Source of the DNA: Actinomycetota bacterium
Lineage (GTDB): Bacteria; Actinomycetota; UBA4738; HRBIN12
Length of the DNA stretch: 34,429 nt
Assembly (NCBI GenBank): GCA_029858935.1
Contig: JAOUEA010000003.1
Span: forward strand, 1-34,429
Reading direction: 5' to 3'
The notes under the pieces were generated by a model. The model worked only from the letters and a program-made list of their open reading frames with translations. It made no database searches and was not told where the DNA came from. Every line of letters begins with the position of its first letter. The stretch's first letter is position 1. Positions 8,984-18,749 of the stretch are shown in pieces. The translations under genes and the position numbers were made by a program.

Positions 8984-9377
8984 GCGTCGACGGTGCTTCC
9001 CCGCGCCGACGCTCAGGCGGCGCCAACGGCTCGAACCGATCACCGAGCCGAACGTCGGCGTCGACCCGGCACTCCACGATGTGGCGCACCCGAACCCGCG
9101 GCAGCAACACGCGTCGGGGCTCGAGTGCCTTGATGAACACGACGACGAGTTCGCCGTCGAGGCCGACGATCGAGATCGGGAACCGCATGCCGAACGTGTG
9201 CACGGACCGGCATCGCTCGAACAGCATGCCGTGACGGGGGGAGGGCCACGATCGACCTCGGGCGCCTCGAACGCGCTCGGTCCTCGAGGTCGGCACGTCG
9301 ATCGCCCAGACGCTGCCGCGGGGCCCGACGAACGGGGTGCGCACCATGCGCCGAACGCTATCGGTGGTCGCCGACAC
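8961..9377 (-). CDS. DUF192 family protein
   Basis: 'MLFERCRSVHTFGMRFPISIVGLDGELVVVFIKALEPRRVLLP...VRHIVEC' matches the DUF192 core pattern; start codon uncertain (may be internal to the ORF). Confidence 0.78.
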   Translation of the reverse strand: MSATTDSVRRMVRTPFVGPRGSVWAIDVPTSRTERVRGARGRSWPSPRHGMLFERCRSVHTFGMRFPISIVGLDGELVVVFIKALEPRRVLLPRVRVRHIVECRVDADVRLGDRFEPLAPPERRRGEAPSTLRRVRRG

Positions 9378-9381
9378 CGAG

Positions 9382-9456
9382 TGGGCCCGGCAGGATTCGA
9401 ACCTGCGACACGAGGGTTAAAAGCCCCCTGCTCTAACCGGGCTGAGCTACGGGCCC
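9382..9456 (-). tRNA. tRNA-Lys (TTT)
   Basis: Acceptor GGGCCCG/CGGGCCC, D loop AGCCCGGTTAGAGC, anticodon loop CTTTTAA, T arm GCAGG-TTCGAAT-CCTGC; no encoded CCA. Confidence 0.95.
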
Positions 9457-9485
9457 TTCGGTCAGGGCAGTCTAGGTCGGCGCGA

Positions 9486-11267
9486 TCACAGCGGCCACGA
9501 CAGCGGGATGAACACGGTGGCCACGACGATCATCAGGATCGTGAGCGGCACTCCAACCCGGGCGAAGTCGCCGAACCGATAGCCGCCCATGCCGTAGACC
9601 ATCGTGTTGGTCTGGTAGCCGATCGGCGTGAGGAACGACGACGACGCGCCGATCGCGACCGCGATCGCGACCGGGTGGGTGTCGATGCCGGCCTGCTGAG
9701 CGGCGGCGACCGCGATCGGGAACATCAGCACCGCCGCCGCGTTGTTCGTGATCAGCTCGGTGAGGATCACCGTCGCGATCAGGATGCCGACGATCAGCCC
9801 CAGGTCACCTGCCGAGTCGAACGCGCCGATCAACTTGGTGGCGATCTCGTTCGCAAGCCCGCTCGCCGACATCGCAGCCCCGACGCCGAAGCTCGCGGCG
9901 ATCAGCACGATCACGTTGAGATCGATCGACTGTCGGGCTTCGTACGGCGTGAGCACCCGGAAGACCACGAGCGCGATCGCTGCCAGCAGCGAGGCTTCCA
10001 GGATGTCGAGCAGTCCGAACGCGACGGTGGCGAACAACACCACGGTGACGATGCCGACGATCGGGGACTTCTCGCGGCGGGGCGGGAGCTCGCCGTCGAG
10101 GGGTGCCACCACGAGGAAGTCGGGCTCGTCCCGCCATCGCGTGACGAAATCGGCCCCTGCGAGCACGAGCAACACGTCGCCGGGCCGCAGGACGATGCCT
10201 CCGAGCTTGCCGGGCAAGCGTTCGCCGGCCCGGTGGACGGCGACGACCGCGCCTGCGTATCTCGCCCTGAACCCGACATCCTTCAACGTGGAATTCGCGA
10301 GGGGGGACGAGTCGGCCACGACCGCCTCGAAGAAGCGCCGCGTCACCGCCTGTGTGTCTGCGGGGAAATGCGCTTGCTCCGCTGAACGCAGGCCGGGCAG
10401 ACGCTGCAGGTCGAGCATCCTGGCGACGTTGCCGGCGAAGGTGAGGCGATCGTCGCCCTCCAGGGTCTCCTCGGGACCGACCGGGGCCCGCATGCTTCCA
10501 TCGCGTTCGAGTCCCACGAGGTAGACGCCCTCGAGATTGCGGAGCCCCGCGCCTGCCACGCTCTTGCCCGCGAGCGCCCCGCCGTCCTCGACGACCATCT
10601 CCACCGTGAACTCCCGCGATCCCTCGCGGATGCCCTCGCTCGGCGCCTGGCGGGTCGGGAGCAGCCGGGGCGCAAGCAGGATCAGCATGCCGACGCCGAC
10701 CACCGCGAGCGGCAGGCTCACTTTGGTGATCTCGAACAGGCCGAGCGGTTCGGAGCCCGACTCCTCGAGCAGCCCGGAGACGACCAGGTTCGTCGAGGTG
10801 CCGATCAACGTGAGCACCCCGCCGAGGATCGCGGCGAAGCTGATCGGGATCAGATAGGGAGACGGCGAGCGCCCCGCACGGCGCGCCCACGCCACGACGT
10901 TGGGGGCGATCATTGCCACGATCGGGGTGTTGTTCAGGAACGCCGAGGACAGCGCCGTGGGAACGAGCACACGGGTCAACACCGTGCGATCGGACAGCTC
11001 GCCGCCCCCGGCCCCGAGGATGCGGAAGGTCAGCCGCTCGAGCGCACCGGTCTTCTCCACGGCCGCGGCCAGCACATAGAGAGCGGCCACCGTGATCGGC
11101 GCGGGGTTCGAGAACCCGGAAAACGCTTCCTCAGGCTCGATGACGCCCGCCACAAGCAACGTGATCGCAGCACCGAGCACAGCCAGCGGCGGCGACAGGC
11201 GTTCGGTGGCAAGCACCGCCACGAGCGCCATCACGACCGCGAGGGTGAACCAGGCTTCCCACGTCAT
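9486..11267 (-). CDS. SLC13/DASS-type anion transporter with two internal RCK_C (TrkA_C) domains
   Basis: 593 aa, repeated TM halves ('LSSAFLNNTPIVAMIAPNVVAWA', 'LTELITNNAAAVLMFPIAVAAA'), central soluble RCK_C-like repeats. Confidence 0.88.
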   Translation of the reverse strand: MTWEAWFTLAVVMALVAVLATERLSPPLAVLGAAITLLVAGVIEPEEAFSGFSNPAPITVAALYVLAAAVEKTGALERLTFRILGAGGGELSDRTVLTRVLVPTALSSAFLNNTPIVAMIAPNVVAWARRAGRSPSPYLIPISFAAILGGVLTLIGTSTNLVVSGLLEESGSEPLGLFEITKVSLPLAVVGVGMLILLAPRLLPTRQAPSEGIREGSREFTVEMVVEDGGALAGKSVAGAGLRNLEGVYLVGLERDGSMRAPVGPEETLEGDDRLTFAGNVARMLDLQRLPGLRSAEQAHFPADTQAVTRRFFEAVVADSSPLANSTLKDVGFRARYAGAVVAVHRAGERLPGKLGGIVLRPGDVLLVLAGADFVTRWRDEPDFLVVAPLDGELPPRREKSPIVGIVTVVLFATVAFGLLDILEASLLAAIALVVFRVLTPYEARQSIDLNVIVLIAASFGVGAAMSASGLANEIATKLIGAFDSAGDLGLIVGILIATVILTELITNNAAAVLMFPIAVAAAQQAGIDTHPVAIAVAIGASSSFLTPIGYQTNTMVYGMGGYRFGDFARVGVPLTILMIVVATVFIPLSWPL

Positions 11268-11303
11268 GGGCCAGACCCTACTGGCGCTGGTCGCACGGGC
11301 GGC

Positions 11304-12926
11304 TCAGCCCGCATAGCGGTTCGTGATGGGCATTCGCCGGTCGCGCCCGAACGCCTTGGGGGTGATCTTCACGCCGGGCGCGGCCTGCCGCCGCTTGTAC
11401 TCGGTGCGGTCGATCATGCTCACGACGCGTTCGGCCAGCCCGCGATCGAACCCGGTCGACACCATGTCGTCGACCCCGAGGTCGCTCTCGACGTAAGCCT
11501 CGATCACCGGGTCGAGCTCGTCGTAGGGCGGCAGCGAGTCGGTGTCCTTCTGATCGAGACGGAGCTCGGCGCTGGGGGGCTTGGTGATCGTGCGTTCGGG
11601 GATCGGCGGTGTTTCGCCACGTTCGGCTGCCGTCGCGTTCCGCCTGTCGGCCAGCTCGTAGACGAGGGTCTTGGGAACGTCCTTGATCGGCGCGAACCCT
11701 CCCGCCATATCGCCGTAGAGGGTGGAATAGCCCACGGCATATTCGCTCTTGTTGCCCGTCGCGAGCACGATCGAGCCGAACTTGTTCGACAGTGCCATCA
11801 GCAGGGTGCCCCTGATGCGCGCCTGCAGGTTCTCTTCCGTGACGTCGTCGGGGTGTCCCGCGAAGACCTCCGCGAGCGCGTAGCGGTAGGCGTCGAAGGT
11901 GCCGGTGATGCCGATCGTGTCGAGGCGGATGCCGAGGCGCTTCGCGCAGTCGACCGCATCGTCGAGGCTCTCGGTCGACGAGAAAGGCGACGGCATCGCG
12001 AGTCCCCGAACCGAGTCGGCGCCGAGTGCGTCGACGGCCAGCGTGGCGGTGAGCGCAGAGTCGATGCCTCCCGAGAGCCCGAGCACGGCCTCACGGAAGC
12101 CGTTCTTGCGCACGTAGTCGCCGAGCCCGAGCACCAGGGCTCGCCAGACCTCGTCGGCGTCGTCGACGGGCCAGGCCTCACGCGGCTCGGCGAACGATGT
12201 TCCGCCGTGGAGATCGACGATCAGCAGGTCCTCGGAAAACATCGAGGCTCGTTGTCTGACCGAGCCGTCGGGGCCGACCAGCATGGAGCCTCCGTCGAAG
12301 ACCAGCTCGTCCTGCCCTCCGACGGCGTTGATGTAGGCGATCCAGGCGCCGGTCTCGCGAGCGCGGTCGCGAAGGATATCGGCCCGTTCCTCGCGCTTGC
12401 CTCTGTGGTACGGGGAACCGTTGATGTTCACGATCAGGGGCACCCCGGCATAGCGGGCGAATGGGACGCCGGCGTGCCAGGCGTCCTCGCATACGGAGAG
12501 CCCGCACGTGAGCCCTCCGGCTTCGATGCGCACGGCCTGAGTGCCGGGCACGAAATACCGGCGCTCGTCGAACACGCCGAAGTTCGGCAGTTGCACCTTG
12601 TGGTAGCGGGTCTCCACGGTGCCGTCGCGCAACAGGGCCGCCGCGTTGTGGAGGCCGACCTCGGATCGATCGACGAACCCGACCACGACCGGACACGTGG
12701 TGGCGGTGCGCCGCGCGAGGGCATCGAGCGCCTCGAGGCCTTCTCGCACGAATTCGGGCCGAAGCACGAGGTCCTCCGGTGGATAGCCGGTGATCGCGAG
12801 CTCAGGGAAGGCGATCAGGTCGGCACCTGCCTTGGTCGCATCGTCGGCCATCGCCGCCATGCGATCCACGTTGCCGGTCAGATCGCCGACCGTGAGGTTC
12901 ACCTGCCCGAGCGCGAGGCGCGACAT
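11304..12926 (-). CDS. nadE: Glutamine-dependent NAD+ synthetase
   Basis: N-terminal nitrilase-type glutaminase ('LIAFPELAITGYPPEDL', 'GLSVCEDAW') plus 'VLGLSGGIDSALTATLAVDALG' PP-loop and 'LLMALSNKFGSIVLATGNKSEYAVGYSTLYGDMAGGFAPIKDVPKTLVYEL'. Confidence 0.97.
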   Translation of the reverse strand: MSRLALGQVNLTVGDLTGNVDRMAAMADDATKAGADLIAFPELAITGYPPEDLVLRPEFVREGLEALDALARRTATTCPVVVGFVDRSEVGLHNAAALLRDGTVETRYHKVQLPNFGVFDERRYFVPGTQAVRIEAGGLTCGLSVCEDAWHAGVPFARYAGVPLIVNINGSPYHRGKREERADILRDRARETGAWIAYINAVGGQDELVFDGGSMLVGPDGSVRQRASMFSEDLLIVDLHGGTSFAEPREAWPVDDADEVWRALVLGLGDYVRKNGFREAVLGLSGGIDSALTATLAVDALGADSVRGLAMPSPFSSTESLDDAVDCAKRLGIRLDTIGITGTFDAYRYALAEVFAGHPDDVTEENLQARIRGTLLMALSNKFGSIVLATGNKSEYAVGYSTLYGDMAGGFAPIKDVPKTLVYELADRRNATAAERGETPPIPERTITKPPSAELRLDQKDTDSLPPYDELDPVIEAYVESDLGVDDMVSTGFDRGLAERVVSMIDRTEYKRRQAAPGVKITPKAFGRDRRMPITNRYAG

Positions 12927-12987
12927 GAGGGAAGCCTACGCGAGGGCTCTCGCGACGGAGGCCCAGAGCGAAGGCGCGACGCTCGCC

Positions 12988-13461
12988 CTACTCGGTGCCC
13001 CCGATGTCGACGTTGTACGCCTCCCAGACGAGGTCGGCGCCCTTCTGCCGATGGCGGATCACCGTGCCGATGAACCGTTGCAGGTCGTCCCTCGCGTCTT
13101 CGAGCGGCCACTCCGGTCCGCCGATCGTCGCCCGCTCGAGGCGCGTCACCATCTCCTGAACCTTCTCGGCGATGCCCGGATGTTCGTCCTTCAGCCGTCG
13201 CACCGTGCCGTCGAGCCTGGGCGCCCGCATGATGATCTCTTCGTAGAGCCCACCCGGCTTCTCGGTGACCATGACGTGCTGTTCGAACGCGTCGCGGACC
13301 CCGATCACCTCCTTGGTCACCAGCGCGGTCCACTCGGGGATGCGCCGGGCGGCGGGCGAGGAGATGGCGATCTCCAGGTGCACGAGGGCATCGTGCAGGG
13401 TGGCACGGCGCCGCTTCGCCTCTGAGAGCGCCGGGGTGAGATCGTCGTGGTCGGGAGCCAT
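12988..13461 (-). CDS. Conserved hypothetical helical protein (possibly hemerythrin-like), between nadE and glnA
   Basis: MAPDHDDLTPALSEAKRRRATLHDALVHLEIAISSPAARRIPEWTALVTKEVIGVRDAFEQHVMVTEKPGG...; TACCGT-6-ATG start context; 'EWTALVTKEVIGVRDAFEQHVMVTE' typical of hemerythrin-like helices but ligands not verified. Confidence 0.6.
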   Translation of the reverse strand: MAPDHDDLTPALSEAKRRRATLHDALVHLEIAISSPAARRIPEWTALVTKEVIGVRDAFEQHVMVTEKPGGLYEEIIMRAPRLDGTVRRLKDEHPGIAEKVQEMVTRLERATIGGPEWPLEDARDDLQRFIGTVIRHRQKGADLVWEAYNVDIGGTE

Positions 13462-13557
13462 GAGGGCACGGTAGCCGAGCGATGCTCGCCGGAGCAAATC
13501 GCCCAATCGGCAGGTTCTTCGGCCCCCACTGGACGTCTCGGCGCACGCGCCGGGGCG

Positions 13558-14886
13558 TCACAGGATCGGCAGATACCGCTCCAGCTCGAACGGACTCACG
13601 TACGCCTTGAACGCGTCCCACTCCTCGCGCTTGTTCCTGATCAGGAACTCGTGCACGTGGTCGCCGAGCGCCTCCCGGAGCACGTCGCTTCGCTCGGCGA
13701 GATGGATCGCCTCCACGAGATCCTCGGGCAGCGACCTGATACCGGCTGTCGCTCGTTCGTCGTCGGTCATCTCGTAGATGTTGTTGCTCGCCTCGGGTGG
13801 AAGCTCGTACTCGCGCTCGATGCCATCGAGACCCGCTGCGAGCATGGCCGCGAAGGCGAGATACGGGTTGCAGGCCGGGTCGGGGGAGCGGTACTCGACA
13901 CGCGTGGCCTCTTCCTTGCCCGGCTTGTACTGGGGCACGCGAACGAGCGCCGAGCGATTGCGGCGCGCCCAACAGACGTAGACGGGCGCCTCGTAGCCGG
14001 GCACGAGTCGCTTGTAGGAGTTCACCCACTGGTTGGTGAGCAACGTGATCTCGGGGCCGTGGCGCAACAGCCCGGCGATGTAGCGCTTCGCCGTGACGGA
14101 CAGGTGGTACTCGTCGCTCGCGTCGAAGAACGCGTTGCGATCGCCCTGGAACAGCGACTGATGGGTGTGCATGCCGCTTCCATTCACGCCGGCGACCGGC
14201 TTGGGCATGAAGGTTGCGTAGATGCCGAACTCCTGCGCGACCTCCTTCACCGTGAGGCGGTAGGCCATGACGTTGTCGGCCATCGTGAGCGCGTCGGCAT
14301 AGCGCAGATCGATCTCGTGCTGGGACGGGGCGACCTCGTGGTGGACGTACTCAACCGGGATGCCCATCGATTCCAGGTACTGAACCGTGCGTTTGCGCCA
14401 GTCGGTCGCGACGTCGAGCGGTGTCTCGTCGAAGTACCCGCCGTGGTCGAGGAACGAGGGGTCGTCCGACGCCTTGAAGTAGAAGAACTCGAGCTCGGGG
14501 CCGACGTAGAACGTGAAGCCCAGGTCGGCGGCGCGCGCGAGCTGCCGCTTCAGCACGCCCCTGGGGTCGCCGTCGAACGCCACGCCTTCGGGCGTCCAGA
14601 CGTCGCAGAACATGCGGGCGACGGGGGCCTCGAGCTTCCAGGGGATGATCTGGAAGGTTGCAGGGTCGGGGAATGCGATCATGTCGGATTCCTGGATGCG
14701 GCTGAATCCCTCGATCGAGGAACCGTCGAACCCCATGCCCTCGGCGAACGCACCCTCGAGCTCCTGGCTCGTGATCGTGAACGACTTCAAGAACCCGAGC
14801 ACGTCGGTGAACCACAGCCGAACGAAGCGGATGCCGCGCTCCTCGATCGTGCGCAGCACGTATTCGGCTTCAGCGGTGGTCGCCAT
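13558..14886 (-). CDS. glnA: Type I glutamine synthetase, alpha/GlnA2-like
   Basis: 'GMGFDGSSIEGFSRIQESDMIAFPDP', 'NGSGMHTHQSLF', 'RNRSALVRVPQYKPG', 'VEYRSPDPACNPYLAFAAMLAAGLDGI'; C-term 'FLIRNKREEWDAFKAYVSPFELERYLPIL'. Confidence 0.96.
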   Translation of the reverse strand: MATTAEAEYVLRTIEERGIRFVRLWFTDVLGFLKSFTITSQELEGAFAEGMGFDGSSIEGFSRIQESDMIAFPDPATFQIIPWKLEAPVARMFCDVWTPEGVAFDGDPRGVLKRQLARAADLGFTFYVGPELEFFYFKASDDPSFLDHGGYFDETPLDVATDWRKRTVQYLESMGIPVEYVHHEVAPSQHEIDLRYADALTMADNVMAYRLTVKEVAQEFGIYATFMPKPVAGVNGSGMHTHQSLFQGDRNAFFDASDEYHLSVTAKRYIAGLLRHGPEITLLTNQWVNSYKRLVPGYEAPVYVCWARRNRSALVRVPQYKPGKEEATRVEYRSPDPACNPYLAFAAMLAAGLDGIEREYELPPEASNNIYEMTDDERATAGIRSLPEDLVEAIHLAERSDVLREALGDHVHEFLIRNKREEWDAFKAYVSPFELERYLPIL

Positions 14887-14944
14887 GGGCGCAAGGGTAG
14901 GGGTGCCGGGTGTTCCTGCGGTTACGCGTCCGTAAACTCCCGGC

Positions 14945-15334
14945 ATGAACCAGCGCACGCGTGTGTCGTCGGGGTCGCCCTACGAGCCCGAGATCGGATT
15001 CTCGCGCGCGATCGTCGACGGGCGGCACGTGCACGTGTCCGGCACCGCACCGATCCCTCGTCAGGGGGAGCCGGTCGCACTCGATGCCTACGGGCAGGCC
15101 CATCGGTGCCTCGAGATCATCCTCGAGGCACTGCGCGAGGCGGGCGCCGAGCCCGAGCACGTCGTGCGCACGAGGACCTTCTTGGTGGATGTCGACGATT
15201 GGCGCGAGATCGGCCGAGCCCACGGCGAGGTCTTCTCGGCGGTTCGACCCGCGAGCACGATGGTGGTCGTGGCGGGCCTTCTCGATCCAGCCTGGAAAGT
15301 GGAGATCGAAGCCGACGCCCTGCTACCCGGTTGA
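14945..15334 (+). CDS. RidA/YjgF/UK114 family protein
   Basis: 'FSRAIVDGRHVHVSGTAPIP...QAHRCLEIILEALREAGAEPEHVVRTRTFLVDVDDWREIGRAHGEVF...PASTMVVVAGLLDPAWKVEIEADA'. Confidence 0.93.
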   Translation: MNQRTRVSSGSPYEPEIGFSRAIVDGRHVHVSGTAPIPRQGEPVALDAYGQAHRCLEIILEALREAGAEPEHVVRTRTFLVDVDDWREIGRAHGEVFSAVRPASTMVVVAGLLDPAWKVEIEADALLPG

Positions 15335-16264
15335 CCGGTCACCCGGTCCGCGGTCGCCGGCTTCCGCGGTCGCTCCGCCGTCGACGATGTGGTTCCGCAC
15401 GACCGCAGCAGCGGCAGCGACCTTTGCGGCGTCGACGCCGTGGTCGATCCCGAGCCGGTCCAGCATCGCGCACAGCGACTCGGTGGCGAGGTTGCCCGGT
15501 GCGCCGGGCGCGAACGGGCACCCGCCGGTGCCGCCCGCCGACGAGTCGTAGGTCGAGATGCCGCGCTCGAGGCCGGCCCGCACGTTGTCGAGGGCCCGAC
15601 CCCGCGTGTCGTGCAGGTGCAGGGCGAGTCGTTCCCCGGGCAGGCGCTCGAGGAGGGCGTCGCACGCATGCCGCACGCCATCGGGCTCGGCCACACCGAT
15701 CGTGTCTCCGACCGAGATCTCGTCGCAGCCGAGGTCGATCAGCGCTTCGCAGATATCGACCACCCGCGCCGTATCGACCGCCCCCGAATACGGACAGCCG
15801 AAGGCGGTGGAGACGTAGCCACGCCTCCACCACCCGAGGGCGCCCGCACGCTCGAGCACCGGCTCGAAGGCGGCGAGCGACTCCTCGATCGACATGCCGA
15901 TGTTCCGCTTGTTGAACGCTTCGGATGCCGCGGTGAAGACCGCGACCGCGTCGGCGCCGGCATGCTCGGCGCGCTCCATGCCTCGCATGTTGGGGACGAG
16001 GACGGGGTAGCGCACGTCGGGTCGGCGCCGAACGCGAGGGAACACGTCGTCGGCGTCGGCGAGCTGGGGGATCGCGCGTGGGCTGACGAACGACGTCACC
16101 TCGACGACCGGGAGCCCCGCGTCGGCCAATGCCTCGACGAATGCGACCTTGGCGTCGGCGGGCACGAGCGCATCTTCGTTCTGCAGCCCGTCCCGGGGGC
16201 CGACCTCGACGATGCGCACGCGTGAAGGGTGGTTGCCGCGTTCCTCGTCTCGAGCTGCCGTCAC
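15323..16264 (-). CDS. mvaB: Hydroxymethylglutaryl-CoA lyase
   Basis: 'VRIVEVGPRDGLQNE', 'EVTSFVSPRAIPQLAD', 'RGYVSTAFGCPYSG', 'SVGDTIGVA', 'LHLHDTRGRALDNVRAGLERGISTYDSSAGGTGGCPFAPGAPGNLATE'. Confidence 0.96.
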   Translation of the reverse strand: MTAARDEERGNHPSRVRIVEVGPRDGLQNEDALVPADAKVAFVEALADAGLPVVEVTSFVSPRAIPQLADADDVFPRVRRRPDVRYPVLVPNMRGMERAEHAGADAVAVFTAASEAFNKRNIGMSIEESLAAFEPVLERAGALGWWRRGYVSTAFGCPYSGAVDTARVVDICEALIDLGCDEISVGDTIGVAEPDGVRHACDALLERLPGERLALHLHDTRGRALDNVRAGLERGISTYDSSAGGTGGCPFAPGAPGNLATESLCAMLDRLGIDHGVDAAKVAAAAAVVRNHIVDGGATAEAGDRGPGDRSTG

Positions 16265-17994
16265 GTCTCCTCCAGTTCGATCAGCCGTGCCCCGCGGGCC
16301 ACGATGTCGCCGGCTCGAGCGTGCACCGAGCGCACGACACCCGACGACGGGGCGTTGACCTGCACCTGGATCTTCATCGCCTCGAGCTGGGCCACGACCT
16401 GGCCCGCGACCACGGCATCGCCGGTCGCGACATCGACGCTCAGCACCGTCGCGGGCATCGGCGCGACCAGCGACCCGTCGTTCCGGCTGAGCTCGTTCGC
16501 GTCGAGCTCGTCGCCGGCGAGCGCGTAGCCCCAGCCTCGGTATTGGGCAGCGGCGCCGGCGACCACGACGCCACGGGGCAGGTCACGCCGAGCCGAGCCG
16601 AACGCGACCCACGGATCGGTCGGGTCGCCGCTTGCGGACACTCCCTCGGGCAGCGGCGGCACCTGCGGGACCCACACCGTCTCCACCCAATCGGTGTCGA
16701 CGAGGCCGTCGATCACGTCGGGATGGTCGAGCACGTCGAGCAGGAACCCGAGGTTCGTCGCGACACCGACGATGTGAAGCTCCGACAGCGCGGCGCTGAG
16801 GCGCGAGAACGCATGTGGGCGGTTCTCTCCCCATGCGATCACTTTCGCGAGCAGCGGATCGAATCCGGTGCCGACGACGTCGCCCTCTCGCAGCGCGGTG
16901 TCGACGCGCACCCCGGGCCACTGGGGCAGGTCGAGCCGCTCGACCCTGCCACCAGTCGGCAAGAACCCCGTCGCAGGATCCTCCGCGTAGACACGGGCTT
17001 CGATCGCGTGGCCTCGTCGCGAGACCTGGGACTGATCGAGCTGCAACCGTTCGCCCGCCGCGATCGTGAGTTGCGCCCGCACGTGGTCGATGCCGGTGAC
17101 CGCCTCCGTCACCGGGTGTTCCACCTGCAGCCGTGCGTTCAGCTCCAGGAACCACCAGGAGCCGTGATCGTCGACCAGGAACTCAGCGGTGCCGGCGCCT
17201 CGATAGCCGGCCCGTTCGGCGATCGCGATCGCCGCCTCGCCGAGCGCGGATCGCAGCGTTGGGTCGACCGCGGGAGAGGGCGACTCCTCGACGATCTTCT
17301 GATGTCGTCGCTGCAGAGAGCAATCGCGCTCGCCCAGGTGCACGCCGGTGCCGTGATCGTCGAGCAGCACCTGCACCTCGATGTGGCGCACGCGCTCGAG
17401 ACGCCGCTCGAGGAAGACCCGCCCGTCGCCGAAGCTCGCCTGAGCTTCCCGCCTCCCCGCCGCGACCATCGCGCCGAGTTCGTCGAGGTCGCGGACCGTC
17501 CGCATGCCACGGCCGCCGCCACCGGCCGAGGCCTTGACGAACAGCGGGGTGCCGAGGTGCGCGGCCTCCCGTCGAACGGCCTCGTCGGAGAAATGGTCGA
17601 TGTCGAGGCCCGGCACCACGGGCACCCCGGCCGCTTCGGCCACCGCGCGGGCGGCCACCTTGTCGCCGAGCGCGCGCATCGCTTCGGGCGGCGGTCCGAC
17701 CCAGCGAAGCCCGGCATCGAGCACGAGCTGCGCGAAGGCTGCGTCCTCGGCGAGGAACCCGTACCCCGGGTGCACCGAGTCGGCGCCCGTGCGCACCGCG
17801 CCCTCGACGATCGCCCGGGCGTCGAGGTAGGAGTCGATGTCGATCGTGGCGTCGGCGAGTTCGGCCGGCGCTCCTGCACGCTCGCTCGGCGTCACCGCGA
17901 CCACCGACGCGATGCCCGATTCACGGCAGGCTCGCACGATCCGCAGGGCGATCTCCCCGCGGTTGGCGATCAGGAGTCGCTGGAGCTCAGCCAT
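16261..17994 (-). CDS. Acyl-CoA (methylcrotonyl-CoA) carboxylase biotin carboxylase + BCCP subunit
   Basis: '[21 protein letters not shown]', 'KASAGGGGRGMR', 'ERDCSLQRRHQKIVEE', 'ELNARLQVEHPVTEAVTGID', C-terminal biotinyl 'AQLEAMKIQVQV'; 4-nt overlap with downstream mvaB. Confidence 0.94.
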   Translation of the reverse strand: MAELQRLLIANRGEIALRIVRACRESGIASVVAVTPSERAGAPAELADATIDIDSYLDARAIVEGAVRTGADSVHPGYGFLAEDAAFAQLVLDAGLRWVGPPPEAMRALGDKVAARAVAEAAGVPVVPGLDIDHFSDEAVRREAAHLGTPLFVKASAGGGGRGMRTVRDLDELGAMVAAGRREAQASFGDGRVFLERRLERVRHIEVQVLLDDHGTGVHLGERDCSLQRRHQKIVEESPSPAVDPTLRSALGEAAIAIAERAGYRGAGTAEFLVDDHGSWWFLELNARLQVEHPVTEAVTGIDHVRAQLTIAAGERLQLDQSQVSRRGHAIEARVYAEDPATGFLPTGGRVERLDLPQWPGVRVDTALREGDVVGTGFDPLLAKVIAWGENRPHAFSRLSAALSELHIVGVATNLGFLLDVLDHPDVIDGLVDTDWVETVWVPQVPPLPEGVSASGDPTDPWVAFGSARRDLPRGVVVAGAAAQYRGWGYALAGDELDANELSRNDGSLVAPMPATVLSVDVATGDAVVAGQVVAQLEAMKIQVQVNAPSSGVVRSVHARAGDIVARGARLIELEET

Positions 17995-18749
17995 GTCGGC
18001 GTTCGTTTCTCGAGGAAGGCGGCGACGCCCTCCTGACCCTCGGCACTCGTGCGTGCCTCGGCGATGCGCTCGGCCAGGTCGGGGAGCACGAGCGAGGCCG
18101 TCGCCTCGCGGACGAGGCGTTTGTTGGCGGCCACGGCCTCGGGGCCGCTTGCGAGGAAGGCTTCGGCGACCTCATCGATCGCGGTGTCGAGGTCCTGCGT
18201 CGCCACGACGCGATGCACGAGACCGTACGTGGCCGCATCGGCAGCCTCGAACGTGCGGCCGGTCGTGAACAGCTCCCGGGCGCGACCGGGGCCGATCGCG
18301 CGCAGCACGTATGGCGAGACCACGGCGGGCAACACGCCGAGACGCACCTCGGCGAAGCCGAAGCTGGCGCCCTCGACCGCGATCGCCACGTCGGTGCAGG
18401 CAACGAGCCCCGCGCCTCCACCGATCGCCGCGCCGTTGACGCGAGCGATCACCGCTTTCGGGCACCGATCGACCGTTTCGAACGCCGCCGCCATGTCGAT
18501 GGCGTCCTCGCGGTTCTGCTCGGCGGTGAGACCGCGGCTCGCCCGCATCCACTCGAGGTCGGCTCCCGCCGAGAAGGCACTGCCGGCGCCGGTGATCACG
18601 ACCACCCGCACCGCGTCGTTGCCCGAGACCTCGTCGATCGCCGCGGCGAGCGACGCGAGCATGTTCGGATCGAGCGCGTTGCGATGATCGGGCCGATCCA
18701 GCGTCAGGGTCGCGACCGGCCCTTCGAGGGCGCGTTTCACGTCGCTCAC
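17970..18749 (-). CDS. Enoyl-CoA hydratase/isomerase (probable methylglutaconyl-CoA hydratase)
   Basis: '[18 protein letters not shown]', '[47 protein letters not shown]'; position inside leucine-degradation operon. Confidence 0.92.
   Translation of the reverse strand: MSDVKRALEGPVATLTLDRPDHRNALDPNMLASLAAAIDEVSGNDAVRVVVITGAGSAFSAGADLEWMRASRGLTAEQNREDAIDMAAAFETVDRCPKAVIARVNGAAIGGGAGLVACTDVAIAVEGASFGFAEVRLGVLPAVVSPYVLRAIGPGRARELFTTGRTFEAADAATYGLVHRVVATQDLDTAIDEVAEAFLASGPEAVAANKRLVREATASLVLPDLAERIAEARTSAEGQEGVAAFLEKRTPTWLSSSDS

Noticed and set aside
13447-15915. 822-aa plus-strand ORF opposite glnA and mvaB
   Set aside because: Antisense artefact spanning several clear genes on the other strand; composition typical of shadow ORFs.
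16129-18036. 635-aa plus-strand ORF opposite the biotin carboxylase
   Set aside because: Antisense artefact; no domain-like motifs, real gene on minus strand.
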